This document shows positions 20,330-27,839 of a stretch of 64,000 nucleotides of DNA, piece by piece; position 1 is the first letter of the stretch, and each line of letters begins with the position of its first letter. The stretch covers positions 1 to 64,000 of the forward strand of contig UQJT01000011.1 in the NCBI GenBank assembly GCA_900541395.1. Reading direction: 5' to 3'. The stretch is from an uncultured Desulfovibrio sp. (GTDB lineage Bacteria > Desulfobacterota > Desulfovibrionia > Desulfovibrionales > Desulfovibrionaceae). Both the position numbers and the translations under genes were made by a program. Under the pieces are notes generated by a model. The model was not told where the DNA came from. It did not search any database and saw nothing but the letters and a program-made list of their open reading frames with translations.

Positions 20330-20728
20330 GTTGTTTCCTCGAATCGCTAGAGCGTTACAACTTTGAAGCGATCTTCCGGGCGGGACACGGCGTCCTGTTT
20401 CCCGGGTTTATATGCTCCACCCCCTGATGGACGGCGGCGGCCGCTCCGGAGGGACGGTGAAGTTTTGCCTCACGCGGGCGATTCCCGCGGGAAAACCCTT
20501 CCTATAAAAACCTCATATCCGCCAAGCGAGGGCAATCTCGCGAAGCCCAAAATATTTACATTTTTGTATAATAATATATACGTAAAATACTTTCCGATAT
20601 TATCGAATTTGTAAACCGATTCGAGCAGGGTTGTTCAAAAAATCTCAGGAGGTATCCGGCGCGGCGCAAAAGAGCGGGGACGGGGTTCGACAGGCTATAA
20701 GGCCGGCGGATAAACTCAGGAACATTAG

Positions 20729-20741
20729 GTCGATTGTCGAC
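20729..20741. promoter_or_regulatory. Palindromic operator site 2 (putative GntR site)
   Basis: GTCGATTGTCGAC followed by AT. It lies 400 bases upstream of the 11-gene operon. On the minus strand a possible promoter (TTGACG near 20787, 17-base spacer, TATTGA near 20763) precedes it, so the site would fall just downstream of that promoter's start, a position suited to repression. Confidence 0.55.
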
Positions 20742-21294
20742 ATTTACCCGCCACTTTTCAATAACCGGGATAACGCGAGGCGTCAACCCAGACTGCCAAA
20801 TTTGTCGATCTACTTGGAAACAACAAAATAAAATACTTTAATATGTACTTATCGATAATAAATTGAAAAAAAATCGACCGGCGGCCCAAGTCCATACTGA
20901 CGGCCGGCCCGGCCTTCCCGGTCTCATCTGGATATTTTTTTCACATCAAGGAAACGTCCCCATTAATCTTTTGAAAAGCCTCTGTCCCAGTATCTGGTCA
21001 ATCTTTTTTTTGAAAAATTATGCCGGCGCAAAAACAGCCATGCTCCACACGGGCTGGCGGAAACACGACCTTGGTCTGTTCCCCATCCCTGCTCTCTATG
21101 CCGTAGACCTCGTGCTCGGCAACGGGCCCGCTCCCTGCGGGATACCCTTCGGGCAGCCGCGCTTGGCGCCCGCGAAGCCTGCGGTTCCGGGCAATGCGCC
21201 GCCGCCCCTCAGGGCAGGCATATACAATGTGTCTACCCTGAGCCATCCGCTGAAATCACTTGACAGTCCGGGCGGCACCTCATTAGAAGAAGGT

Positions 21295-21311
21295 ATGTCG
21301 ATTGTCGACAT
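21295..21311. promoter_or_regulatory. Palindromic operator site 3 (putative GntR site)
   Basis: ATGTCGATTGTCGACAT, the longest symmetrical form of the palindrome, 41 bases beyond the 3' end of the GntR gene and about 970 bases upstream of the operon's first gene. With site 2 it could allow looping across the intergenic region. Confidence 0.55.
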
Positions 21312-21351
21312 TTTTATGACGACAATACGCCCATCCCGTTTCCCGTCCGTA

Positions 21352-21990
21352 TTACGACATACGGGAAACAATTTTCAGGCCAAGCTGGCGATAATGCTCC
21401 AGAATGGCCGCCCGAACAGCTTCGGGACGACGAGTTTTGATCGTTTCCAGCAGGTCCGCGTGTCGGGCGCGCGCTTCATCCAGAGAATAAGCGTGCAGCC
21501 AATGAGGCAGGATAAGAAACTTGGAAATGCGGCGGGTCAGAAAATGGATGGTCCGAATCAGCACCTCATTGTCTACATAGGCCAGCAGGCAGTCATGAAA
21601 CCGCGAGTCGGCGGCCATCCATGCCGAAACATGGTCGGGCTGACCGCCGAAATGGTGCAGAAGTTCCTCCATTCCCCGGAAATCGTCTTCCGTGAACAAA
21701 TGGCAGGTGGACGCCACTCCCCAGCCTTCCAGAACGCCGCCGCTGGTGAACGAATCCAGAATTTCCCGAGGCGTGAGCGCGGCGATGGATTTACCTTTCT
21801 GCGGCGCGGACACTACCAGGCCCTCGCGTTCCAGAAGCGACAGCGCTTCGCGCACCGGAGCCCGGCTGATGCCCAAGCGTTCGGCCAGTTGCGCCTCTTT
21901 GATGCGGTCGCCGGGTTTCAGCGCGCCCCGCAGCAAATCATCTTTGATAACTTCGATAATCTGGTCACTGTACAGCTTTTTCTCAATCAT
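21352..21990 (-). CDS. GntR-family (FCD) transcriptional regulator
   Basis: A 212-residue regulator. The N-terminal winged helix (about 8-75) includes LKPGDRIKEAQLAERLGISRAPVREALSLLEREGLV, a textbook GntR motif. The C-terminal FCD domain (about 85-205) carries spaced histidines (in DSRFHDCLL, RHADLLETIKTR and LEHYRQL) able to bind a metal and carboxylate effector. It is divergent from the desulfhydrase gene and points toward the 11-gene operon. The repeated palindrome nearby and before the M20 gene is the obvious candidate operator. Effector unknown; FCD proteins usually sense organic acids or amino-acid derivatives. Confidence 0.92.
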   Translation of the reverse strand: MIEKKLYSDQIIEVIKDDLLRGALKPGDRIKEAQLAERLGISRAPVREALSLLEREGLVVSAPQKGKSIAALTPREILDSFTSGGVLEGWGVASTCHLFTEDDFRGMEELLHHFGGQPDHVSAWMAADSRFHDCLLAYVDNEVLIRTIHFLTRRISKFLILPHWLHAYSLDEARARHADLLETIKTRRPEAVRAAILEHYRQLGLKIVSRMS

Positions 21991-22240
21991 CCGGACCGGT
22001 CCTTCAGGCCAGAAGTGACAACACTCACTCTAAGCCTAGAAGAGGCCACAAAAAAACACAAGCGCGTCGTCCGGGCGGAGCGGCCGCGAGCGCTTGCTAA
22101 AATTACGAAAAAAAACTTCCGCCCACGGTAGCGGCATCTCCGGCATTCGGGAAAAACGGACGCCGGACGACCGATACCGATTTCATCGTCGGCTTTCCCG
22201 CGTTTTTTCGCGCGGGGTCAACCTGCAAGGAGAATATAGC

Positions 22241-23254
22241 ATGAATCTCAGTCGTTTCCCTCGTCGGGGCTATGTGCAAACGCCTACCCCCATCCAGCCT
22301 TTGCCCCGTTTTTCGCACGCCCTGGGCGACAAAATCAACGTGTTCATCAAACGTGACGACCTGTTGCCCGGAGCCATGGGCGGCAACAAAACCCGCAAGC
22401 TGGACTTCAGCCTTGCCGATGCTCTGCGCCAAGGCGCGGACACCATCATCACCTGCGGCGCCGTGCAGTCCAACCACTGCCGTCTGACATTGTCCTGGGC
22501 CGTCAAAGAGGGGCTGGACTGCCACCTGGTGCTCGAGGAACGGGTCAAAAACAGCTATAACCCCGATTCGTCGGGCAACAATTTCCTGTTCCAGCTTTTG
22601 GGCGTGAAGTCCGTCACTGTGGTGCCCGGCGGCTCGGACATGCCGGCTGAAATGGAAAAGGTGGCCGAAAAACTGCGTTCCCAGGGCCGTAAGCCCTATA
22701 TTGTGCCCGGCGGGGCGTCCAATACCGTCGGAGCGTTGGGCTACGTGTCCTGCGGCGAAGAAATGTTCCGGCAAATGTTCGACATGGGTCTTGCCGTAGA
22801 CCATTTGGTGGTGCCCAGCGGCAGCGGCGGCACCCATTCGGGTATTCTGGCCTCCGTTCTGGGGAACAACATGCGCCTGCCGGTCACGGGCATCGGCGTG
22901 GGCCGCGCCAAAGACGCCCAACGCGCCCTGGTCCACGGTCTGACCGAACAAACCCTGGCCTATATAGGCGTTGACGTCGCGGTACGCGACGAGGACGTGG
23001 CGGTCTTTGACGACTATGTGGGGCCCGGCTATTCCCTGCCCACCCCGGCCATGATCGAGGCCGTGTTGATGCTGGCCCGCACCGAAAGCATCCTGCTTGA
23101 TCCCGTGTACTCCGGCAAGGCCATGTCGGGTCTTATCGATCTGGCCCGCAAGGATTATTTCCCCAAGGGCGCCAATGTGCTTTTCCTGCACACCGGCGGC
23201 TCGCCCGCTTTGTTCGCCTATCTCGACACGTTCCGTAACGATCCCAAGTTCTAG
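22241..23254 (+). CDS. D-cysteine desulfhydrase / cysteate sulfo-lyase family enzyme
   Basis: A 337-residue PLP enzyme of the tryptophan-synthase-beta fold. The PLP lysine is Lys50 in MGGNKTRKLDF; other family blocks are GAVQSNHCR, VPGGASNTVGALGY, the PLP-phosphate loop SGSGGTHSG, and LDPVYSGKAMSGLIDL. Family members split D-cysteine to pyruvate, ammonia and sulfide (DcyD), L-cysteate to pyruvate, ammonia and sulfite (CuyA), or deaminate 1-aminocyclopropane-1-carboxylate. Sulfite or sulfide release would suit a sulfur-respiring host, but the sequence alone does not settle the substrate. Start 22241 follows AAGGAG. It is the first of three rightward genes beside gntR. Confidence 0.88.
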   Translation: MNLSRFPRRGYVQTPTPIQPLPRFSHALGDKINVFIKRDDLLPGAMGGNKTRKLDFSLADALRQGADTIITCGAVQSNHCRLTLSWAVKEGLDCHLVLEERVKNSYNPDSSGNNFLFQLLGVKSVTVVPGGSDMPAEMEKVAEKLRSQGRKPYIVPGGASNTVGALGYVSCGEEMFRQMFDMGLAVDHLVVPSGSGGTHSGILASVLGNNMRLPVTGIGVGRAKDAQRALVHGLTEQTLAYIGVDVAVRDEDVAVFDDYVGPGYSLPTPAMIEAVLMLARTESILLDPVYSGKAMSGLIDLARKDYFPKGANVLFLHTGGSPALFAYLDTFRNDPKF

Positions 23255-23474
23255 CGCAGGTTGGTTTTACCGAAGCAGGGCACGATGTTCCACCGCTCAA
23301 GGTCCACGCCTCCACCGGAGTTCCACGCCGCAAACGCGCTTCGACCGCGCTTCGGTATAGTCGGCCGCAGGCTCGCCATGCTTGCCGACAGCCGCTAAAA
23401 ATGCGGTTCCCCCGGGGTGCGACGGACTACGGACTCTTGCCCCACTCGGCTCCTTTACACCTTCAACCCGGAAT

Positions 23475-23517
23475 GCGGGCCGCGTCTTCCGCCCCCAACA
23501 CGGAGGACGCGACCCGC
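23475..23517 (+). promoter_or_regulatory. Hairpin between desulfhydrase and racemase genes
   Basis: GCGGGCCGCGTCTTCCG (23475-23491) pairs with CGGAGGACGCGACCCGC (23501-23517) with two mismatches, 35 bases before the racemase start. No T-run follows, so it may be an attenuator, an mRNA-stability element or a weak terminator. Confidence 0.5.
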
Positions 23518-23551
23518 GCCACATTCCGCAACCGAAAGCCGGGGCGGCGAC

Positions 23552-24355
23552 ATGAGCCAAAACAGAGAGATTATCGGCATCGTGGGCGGCGTCGGGCCTT
23601 ACGCGGGGCTCGATCTCATGCAGAAGGTCTTTGACCAGACCGTGGCCGGGACGGATCAGGATTACCCCTCCGTCATCCACATGTCGTTTTCCGCCGACAT
23701 CGCTCCCCGCCCGGAATTTCTGCTCGGGGCCTCCGAGGTCAACCCGGGCCCGGCCCTGGGTCGGATCATGGCCCGTCTGGCGCGGGCCGGGGCCACCCTG
23801 CTGGCCATGCCGTGCAACACGGCGCACGCGGCGCCCATTCTGGACGCCGCGCTGCGGGAACTGGACGACTCTTTGCGAAGTGTGCCTCCTTCCACTGCGC
23901 ACGTCCGCTTTCTGTCCCTTCTGGACGCCGTGACGGACGCCCTGCGGGACCGGCTGCCGTCCACCGGCGGCGGCCGTCCCGTGGGGCTGTTGTCCACCCG
24001 GGCAACCTTTGAAACAGGCCTGTACCAGCGTTGTCTGGAACCGGCGGGTTATATCCCTCTCTTCCCCGACGGCATGGGGCGCGAACTGGTGCAAAGCGCC
24101 ATCAACAACCCCGATTTCGGTATCAAAACCCATGCCCGTCCGGTCACGCCGCAAGCGCGAAACATACTGCTCGACGCCGCCCGCGATCTGGCGGACCGGG
24201 GAGCCGAAGCCATTCTTCTGGCCTGTACCGAAATTCCTCTCGCCCTGCCGGAACCCCGCCTGTTCGGTCTGCCCGTGCTGGACAGCACGCTCATCCTGGC
24301 CCGGGCCCTGGTCCGCGCCGTGGCCCCCGAACGTCTGAAACCCTGGCCCGAATAA
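23552..24355 (+). CDS. Aspartate/glutamate racemase family protein
   Basis: A 267-residue cofactor-independent racemase-family protein. The two catalytic cysteines are Cys88 in MPCNTAHA and Cys225 in LLACTEIPL, and the N-terminal IVGGVGPYAGLDLM matches the aspartate racemase branch. It would interconvert amino-acid stereoisomers so that one-handed downstream enzymes can act. Start at 23552 is preceded only by a weak GGGGCGG; an upstream in-frame ATG at 23417 would extend through the hairpin region and is less likely. Confidence 0.87.
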   Translation: MSQNREIIGIVGGVGPYAGLDLMQKVFDQTVAGTDQDYPSVIHMSFSADIAPRPEFLLGASEVNPGPALGRIMARLARAGATLLAMPCNTAHAAPILDAALRELDDSLRSVPPSTAHVRFLSLLDAVTDALRDRLPSTGGGRPVGLLSTRATFETGLYQRCLEPAGYIPLFPDGMGRELVQSAINNPDFGIKTHARPVTPQARNILLDAARDLADRGAEAILLACTEIPLALPEPRLFGLPVLDSTLILARALVRAVAPERLKPWPE

Positions 24356-24598
24356 TTCCGCCCCGTTTCCCGTCGTCGCGGGCAATCAGCTCCGCTTCGC
24401 CCCCTCGCCGCCGAACCGGCTTTCAGCCGTCAAAAAGCGGTATACATTTCTTATTTTCTTTTATAACAATTTTCTCATCACCCGCGCGACGCGCCGTCGC
24501 AGACTCTGCTCTCGGCAGGAGAGGCCGCCTTCGCGCCATCCGTTTTTTGCCTGGCGGGCGCCCGCCGTCACCCCAGCTTTTTACAGGGAGAGTGCATC

Positions 24599-26155
24599 GT
24601 GGAACCTTATTACGCCGGCTGGCTTTCCATCCTTCCACCGGTCATTGCCATCACTCTGGCTCTGCTCACCAAAGAAGTGCTGTCCTCGCTGCTCATCGGC
24701 ATCTTATCCGGCACCATCATTTATGCCCTCAATGTTCCGGGCGTATCTTTGCTGGTGGGGCCGATAGAAATAGCGTTCAATGTGATGGTCGATAAAATCG
24801 ACATGAATATCATCATATTCTGTTCATTGCTGGGAGCCTTGGTGTACGTCATCTCCATGGCCGGGGGCACCGCCGCCTACGGCAAATGGGCGGCGAGCAA
24901 AATCAAAAGCCGCCGTTCCGCCCTGCTCTCCACCAGCGCGCTGGGCGCCTTCGTGTTCATCGACGATTACTTCAACTGTCTGACCGTAGGCACGGTGATG
25001 AAGCCCGTCACCGACGCCCACGGCGTTTCCCGCGCCAAGCTGGCCTATATCATCGACGCCACGGCCGCTCCCATCTGCATCATCGCCCCCATTTCCAGTT
25101 GGGCGGCGGCGGTAGGCAGCAATCTCAAGGCCACCGGCGCTTTCGACAGTGATTTCGCGGCGTTTGTATCCACCATCCCTTACAATTTTTACGCTCTGCT
25201 CTCGCTGATTATGATCGTGGTGGTCAGCCTGACCCGTTTTGACTTCGGTCCCATGCGCGCGGCCGAAAAACGGGCGGAGCAAGGCGATTTGGGCGCGCTG
25301 TCCTCGCCCGTTGTCGACACGCTCGACGCAGACCGGACACGGCGCGGCGGCATTCTGGACATGCTGCTGCCCATCGCCAGCCTCATCGTATTTTCCGTGC
25401 TGGGGCTGCTGTACAGCGGGGGCTACTGGGGCGAGGACGAGGCCTATCACACGCTGGCCGCGGCCTTCGGCAACACCACCGCCGCCCAGGCTCTGGTCTG
25501 GGGCTCGTGCGGAGCCCTGATCGTGGCCTTGCTGTTGTTTGTGCCGCGCGGGCTCGTTTCCTTCCGGGGCTTCATGGACGGCGTGGTGGAAGGCATGAAG
25601 ACCATGCTCACCGCCAATATCATTCTGGTGCTGGCCTGGACCATCAGCGGCGTGTGCCGCGATCTGCTCCAGACCCCGCAATTCGTGGAATCCATCGTGG
25701 CCGGAGGCCAGGCCTCGGGCGCCCTGCTGCCCGCCATCGTGTTTGTCGTGGCGGGGTTTCTGAGCTTTTCCACCGGCACGGCGTGGGGCACCTTCGGCAT
25801 TCTCATCCCCATCGTGGTGCCCGTGGCCCAGGCCATCGATCCCAATCTGCTGGTGGTCACGCTGTCCGCCACCCTGGCGGGCAGCGTGTTCGGCGACCAC
25901 TGTTCCCCCATTTCCGACACCACCATTCTGTCCAGCGCGGGCGCGGGTTGCAACCATGTGGAACACGTCTCCACGCAGTTGCCCTATGCTTTGGTTGTGG
26001 CCGGGGCCTGCTTCGCGGGTTATACCGTGGCCGGGGTCAGCGGCGGCAGCCTGGTTTTGAGTCTGGGCACCGCCACAGCGGTTCTGGCGGCCCTGATCAT
26101 AGGTATCCGCCTGTTCCATCCGGCCCTCCGGACCGAAAACGCCCAGACGGCCTAA
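24599..26155 (+). CDS. NhaC-family sodium antiporter
   Basis: A 518-residue integral membrane protein with about eleven hydrophobic segments, in the NhaC branch of sodium/proton or sodium/amino-acid antiporters. Typical motifs include FIDDYFNCLTVGTVMKPV, AAPICIIAPISSWAA, FSTGTAWGTFG and GSVFGDHCSPISDTTILSSAGAGC. A GTG start at 24599 follows AGGGAGAG. As the last of the rightward genes in the catabolic island it may supply sodium-coupled uptake or export, as NhaC relatives such as malate-lactate antiporters do. The upstream 243 bases contain an A+T-rich stretch near 24445-24475 that may hold its promoter. Confidence 0.92.
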   Translation: MEPYYAGWLSILPPVIAITLALLTKEVLSSLLIGILSGTIIYALNVPGVSLLVGPIEIAFNVMVDKIDMNIIIFCSLLGALVYVISMAGGTAAYGKWAASKIKSRRSALLSTSALGAFVFIDDYFNCLTVGTVMKPVTDAHGVSRAKLAYIIDATAAPICIIAPISSWAAAVGSNLKATGAFDSDFAAFVSTIPYNFYALLSLIMIVVVSLTRFDFGPMRAAEKRAEQGDLGALSSPVVDTLDADRTRRGGILDMLLPIASLIVFSVLGLLYSGGYWGEDEAYHTLAAAFGNTTAAQALVWGSCGALIVALLLFVPRGLVSFRGFMDGVVEGMKTMLTANIILVLAWTISGVCRDLLQTPQFVESIVAGGQASGALLPAIVFVVAGFLSFSTGTAWGTFGILIPIVVPVAQAIDPNLLVVTLSATLAGSVFGDHCSPISDTTILSSAGAGCNHVEHVSTQLPYALVVAGACFAGYTVAGVSGGSLVLSLGTATAVLAALIIGIRLFHPALRTENAQTA

Positions 26156-26173
26156 CCCCGATCGGCGTTTCCC

Positions 26174-26229
26174 CATACGCAAGCCCGCCCGGTTCCGAAA
26201 AAATTCGGAGCCGGGCGGGCTTGCGTATG
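26174..26229 (+). terminator. Very long hairpin after the nhaC-type gene
   Basis: Two 26-base arms (26174-26199 and 26204-26229, starting CATACGCAAGCCC) pair with one mismatch around an AAAA loop, 18 bases after the stop. No T-run follows, but such a stem should halt transcription from either side. Confidence 0.7.
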
Positions 26230-26236
26230 AGCCCCT

Positions 26237-26381
26237 GGAGCATTTTGCTTTTGAAATTATCCAATTTCAAAAGCGGCGGTCGTCATTTCGCCTGAAAAGC
26301 ATGTTTTTCAGGCTCATTCGGCGCGGGCGTCCGCTTCCGCGGACGCCGGAGCAGTTGCCGTTTTCAACGGCAAACCGCTCT
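26237..26381 (+). repeat. Dispersed structured repeat, copy B
   Basis: A full-length copy, same orientation as A. Hairpin 1 is perfect: GCTTTTGAAATT, loop ATCC, AATTTCAAAAGC. Hairpin 2 is CCTGAAAA/TTTTCAGG. The GC-rich part is followed by hairpin 3, TTGCCGTT/AACGGCAA. Ends are GGAGC and GCTCTA, suggesting short terminal inverted repeats. It fills the convergent gap between the nhaC-type gene and ahpC. Confidence 0.85.
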
Positions 26382-26413
26382 AAAAACATAACGGGATCGA
26401 CGCGTGATAATCA

Positions 26414-26980
26414 TCAGATGTTGCCCACCAAATCAATACTCGGCTTGAGCGTCTGCGCCCCCGGTCTCCATTTGGCCGGACAAACCTGATCGCCGTGTTC
26501 GGCCACAAACTGAGCGGCCTCCACCTTACGCAGCAGTTCCTCGGCATTGCGGCCTATACCTGTATCGTGCACCTCGTAAACCTTGATCCGGCCTTCGGGG
26601 TCCATGACGAAAGTACCGCGCAAGGCCTGCCCTACATCCTCCATATACACGCCCAACGAACGGGCCAGAACTCCCGTGGCGTCGGACAACATGGGGAAGG
26701 GAACGGCCCGGATGGTTTCGGAGGCATCGGCCCAGGCTTTGTGAGCGAAATGGCTGTCCGTGGAAACGGAATAGATCTCGCATCCGATATTCTTGAATTT
26801 TTCGTATTGCTCCGTAAGATCCTCCAATTCCGTGGGACACACGAACGTGAAGTCGGCGGGATAAAAAAATAAGACGGACCAGTGGCCTTTCAGGTTGTCC
26901 CTGTCAATGACGCGAAACTCACCCCGGCAAAAGGCCTGGACCGAAAAATCGTCCAGCGTGCGATTGATGAGATTTTCCAT
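26414..26980 (-). CDS. ahpC: Alkyl hydroperoxide reductase C (2-Cys peroxiredoxin)
   Basis: A 188-residue typical 2-Cys peroxiredoxin that reduces peroxides. The peroxidatic Cys48 lies in DFTFVCPTELEDL and the resolving Cys167 in DQVCPAKW. Full family length. Start 26980 follows AAGGAG; the frame extends to 27262 without a start signal. No ahpF neighbour, so reduction must come from another thioredoxin-like system, as in many anaerobes. The upstream leader contains a promoter and hairpin described separately. Confidence 0.96.
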   Translation of the reverse strand: MENLINRTLDDFSVQAFCRGEFRVIDRDNLKGHWSVLFFYPADFTFVCPTELEDLTEQYEKFKNIGCEIYSVSTDSHFAHKAWADASETIRAVPFPMLSDATGVLARSLGVYMEDVGQALRGTFVMDPEGRIKVYEVHDTGIGRNAEELLRKVEAAQFVAEHGDQVCPAKWRPGAQTLKPSIDLVGNI

Positions 26981-27262
26981 GCGGTATGGCTCCTTGCTTG
27001 CGTCCGCCGTGTGCCGTGCCGACACGGGACGAAACAACGACGGACGATCGAGGCGACAAGATGACCCATTTCCGATGAGCGGACCACGATTCTTTTTCGC
27101 CCCCGCATGTGTGTTGCCTGCTCCGGTCCCGCCGGGGAAACCGCCGCCCGGCGCAAGCAGCGCCCGTAGCCGTGCTGCAGGTTGCCGTCGGCCCGGGCCC
27201 TTATAGGCAACCGGAAACATGAAAATTCGGCCAAGGCGGTCAGCACGTCGCCGGATCGGCAT

Positions 27263-27314
27263 AAAAAAACGCAGCGATGGCAGGCGGTTGCATGTCGATC
27301 AGGGTATCGCTGCG
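27263..27314 (-). terminator. Rho-independent terminator in the ahpC upstream region
   Basis: On the minus strand CGCAGCGAT (27314-27306) and ATCGCTGCG (27278-27270) form a perfect 9-bp stem with a 27-base loop, followed at once by seven T (27269-27263). It lies about 16 bases downstream of the predicted transcription start, giving a possible transcript of roughly 65-70 bases or an attenuator for ahpC. Confidence 0.6.
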
Positions 27315-27336
27315 GGGAAGGGTCCACAAAACGAAA

Positions 27337-27366
27337 ATTATAGCGCCAATCCCTTATTCATAACAA
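27337..27366 (-). promoter_or_regulatory. Sigma-70-type promoter facing ahpC
   Basis: On the minus strand TTGTTA (27366-27361), 18-base spacer, TATAAT (27342-27337). Transcription would start near 27330. The region between here and ahpC (26981-27262) is G+C-rich with hairpin potential; I see no gene or known riboswitch in it. Confidence 0.5.
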
Positions 27367-27482
27367 TATAGTTTCGCTGCATTTTCCATCAAGGCGGGCA
27401 AAAAAATTATGTGGCGGATGCAAACCGAGCCGGGTGACAAGGGCCGCCCCTGCGGCTATACTGCCGAAGCGGGAGATAAGGC

Positions 27483-27833
27483 ATGGTGTCGATCCATACC
27501 GGCCTCAGCGCCCTGAACGCCTTTGCCACGGGCGTACAGGGCACGGCCTACAACATCGCCAACATAAACACCGCCGGATTTCAACCGGTTTCGGTGGACT
27601 ATAGAAGCGGCCGCCCGGCCGATCAGGGCGTACGGCCCGTCGTTACCCGCCCCCCGGCCGACACGACGGTCTCCGCCACCCCCGCCGCCGGGCAATCTTT
27701 GCCCGTCTCACACGTCAATGAAGCGCGGGAAATGACCAAGCTTATAGTCAACCAACGCTCCTTTGAAGCCAACGCTGTGGTTATCCGCGCCAGTGACGAT
27801 TTGATCGGCACCCTCATCGATCTCAAAATTTAA
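27483..27833 (+). CDS. Small flagellar basal-body rod-like protein
   Basis: A 116-residue protein with the N-terminal rod motif (LNAFATGVQGTAYNIANINTAGF) and the C-terminal rod/hook motif (VNEAREMTKLIVNQRSFEANAVVIRASDDLIGTLIDLKI) joined by a short Pro-rich linker. FlgC is usually 135-150 residues and FlgG about 260, so this is a minimal rod-like protein. No other flagellar gene is nearby. It is convergent with the sigma-54 regulator gene, six bases apart. Role uncertain: a minor axial component or an evolutionary fragment. Confidence 0.82.
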   Translation: MVSIHTGLSALNAFATGVQGTAYNIANINTAGFQPVSVDYRSGRPADQGVRPVVTRPPADTTVSATPAAGQSLPVSHVNEAREMTKLIVNQRSFEANAVVIRASDDLIGTLIDLKI

Positions 27834-27839
27834 GTCCGA

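Larger units (their letters stand above)
20330..21351. other. Regulatory intergenic region with possible gene remnant
   Basis: About 1 kb between the operon's first gene and the GntR gene, containing two palindromes. Part is strongly A+T-rich (about 20555-20620 and 20815-20875). The segment about 20998-21290 is G+C-rich, with open frames on both strands; on the minus strand the frame contains GRRRIARNRRLRGRQARL, which I do not recognise. No ribosome site or family motif supports a gene, so a decayed gene remnant or a long leader is most likely. Confidence 0.4.

Noticed and set aside
23255..23551. Possible tRNA or structured RNA in the desulfhydrase-racemase gap
   Set aside because: No cloverleaf, TTCGA-type arm or acceptor pairing could be drawn; only the hairpin at 23475-23517 is supported.
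25311..25319. TTGTCGACA inside the nhaC-type gene
   Set aside because: Coding sequence, only the short core matches; no regulatory placement.
26981..27262. Possible SRP RNA, 6S RNA or riboswitch in the G+C-rich ahpC leader
   Set aside because: Conserved motifs of SRP RNA and of the cobalamin, glycine and fluoride riboswitches were looked for and not found.
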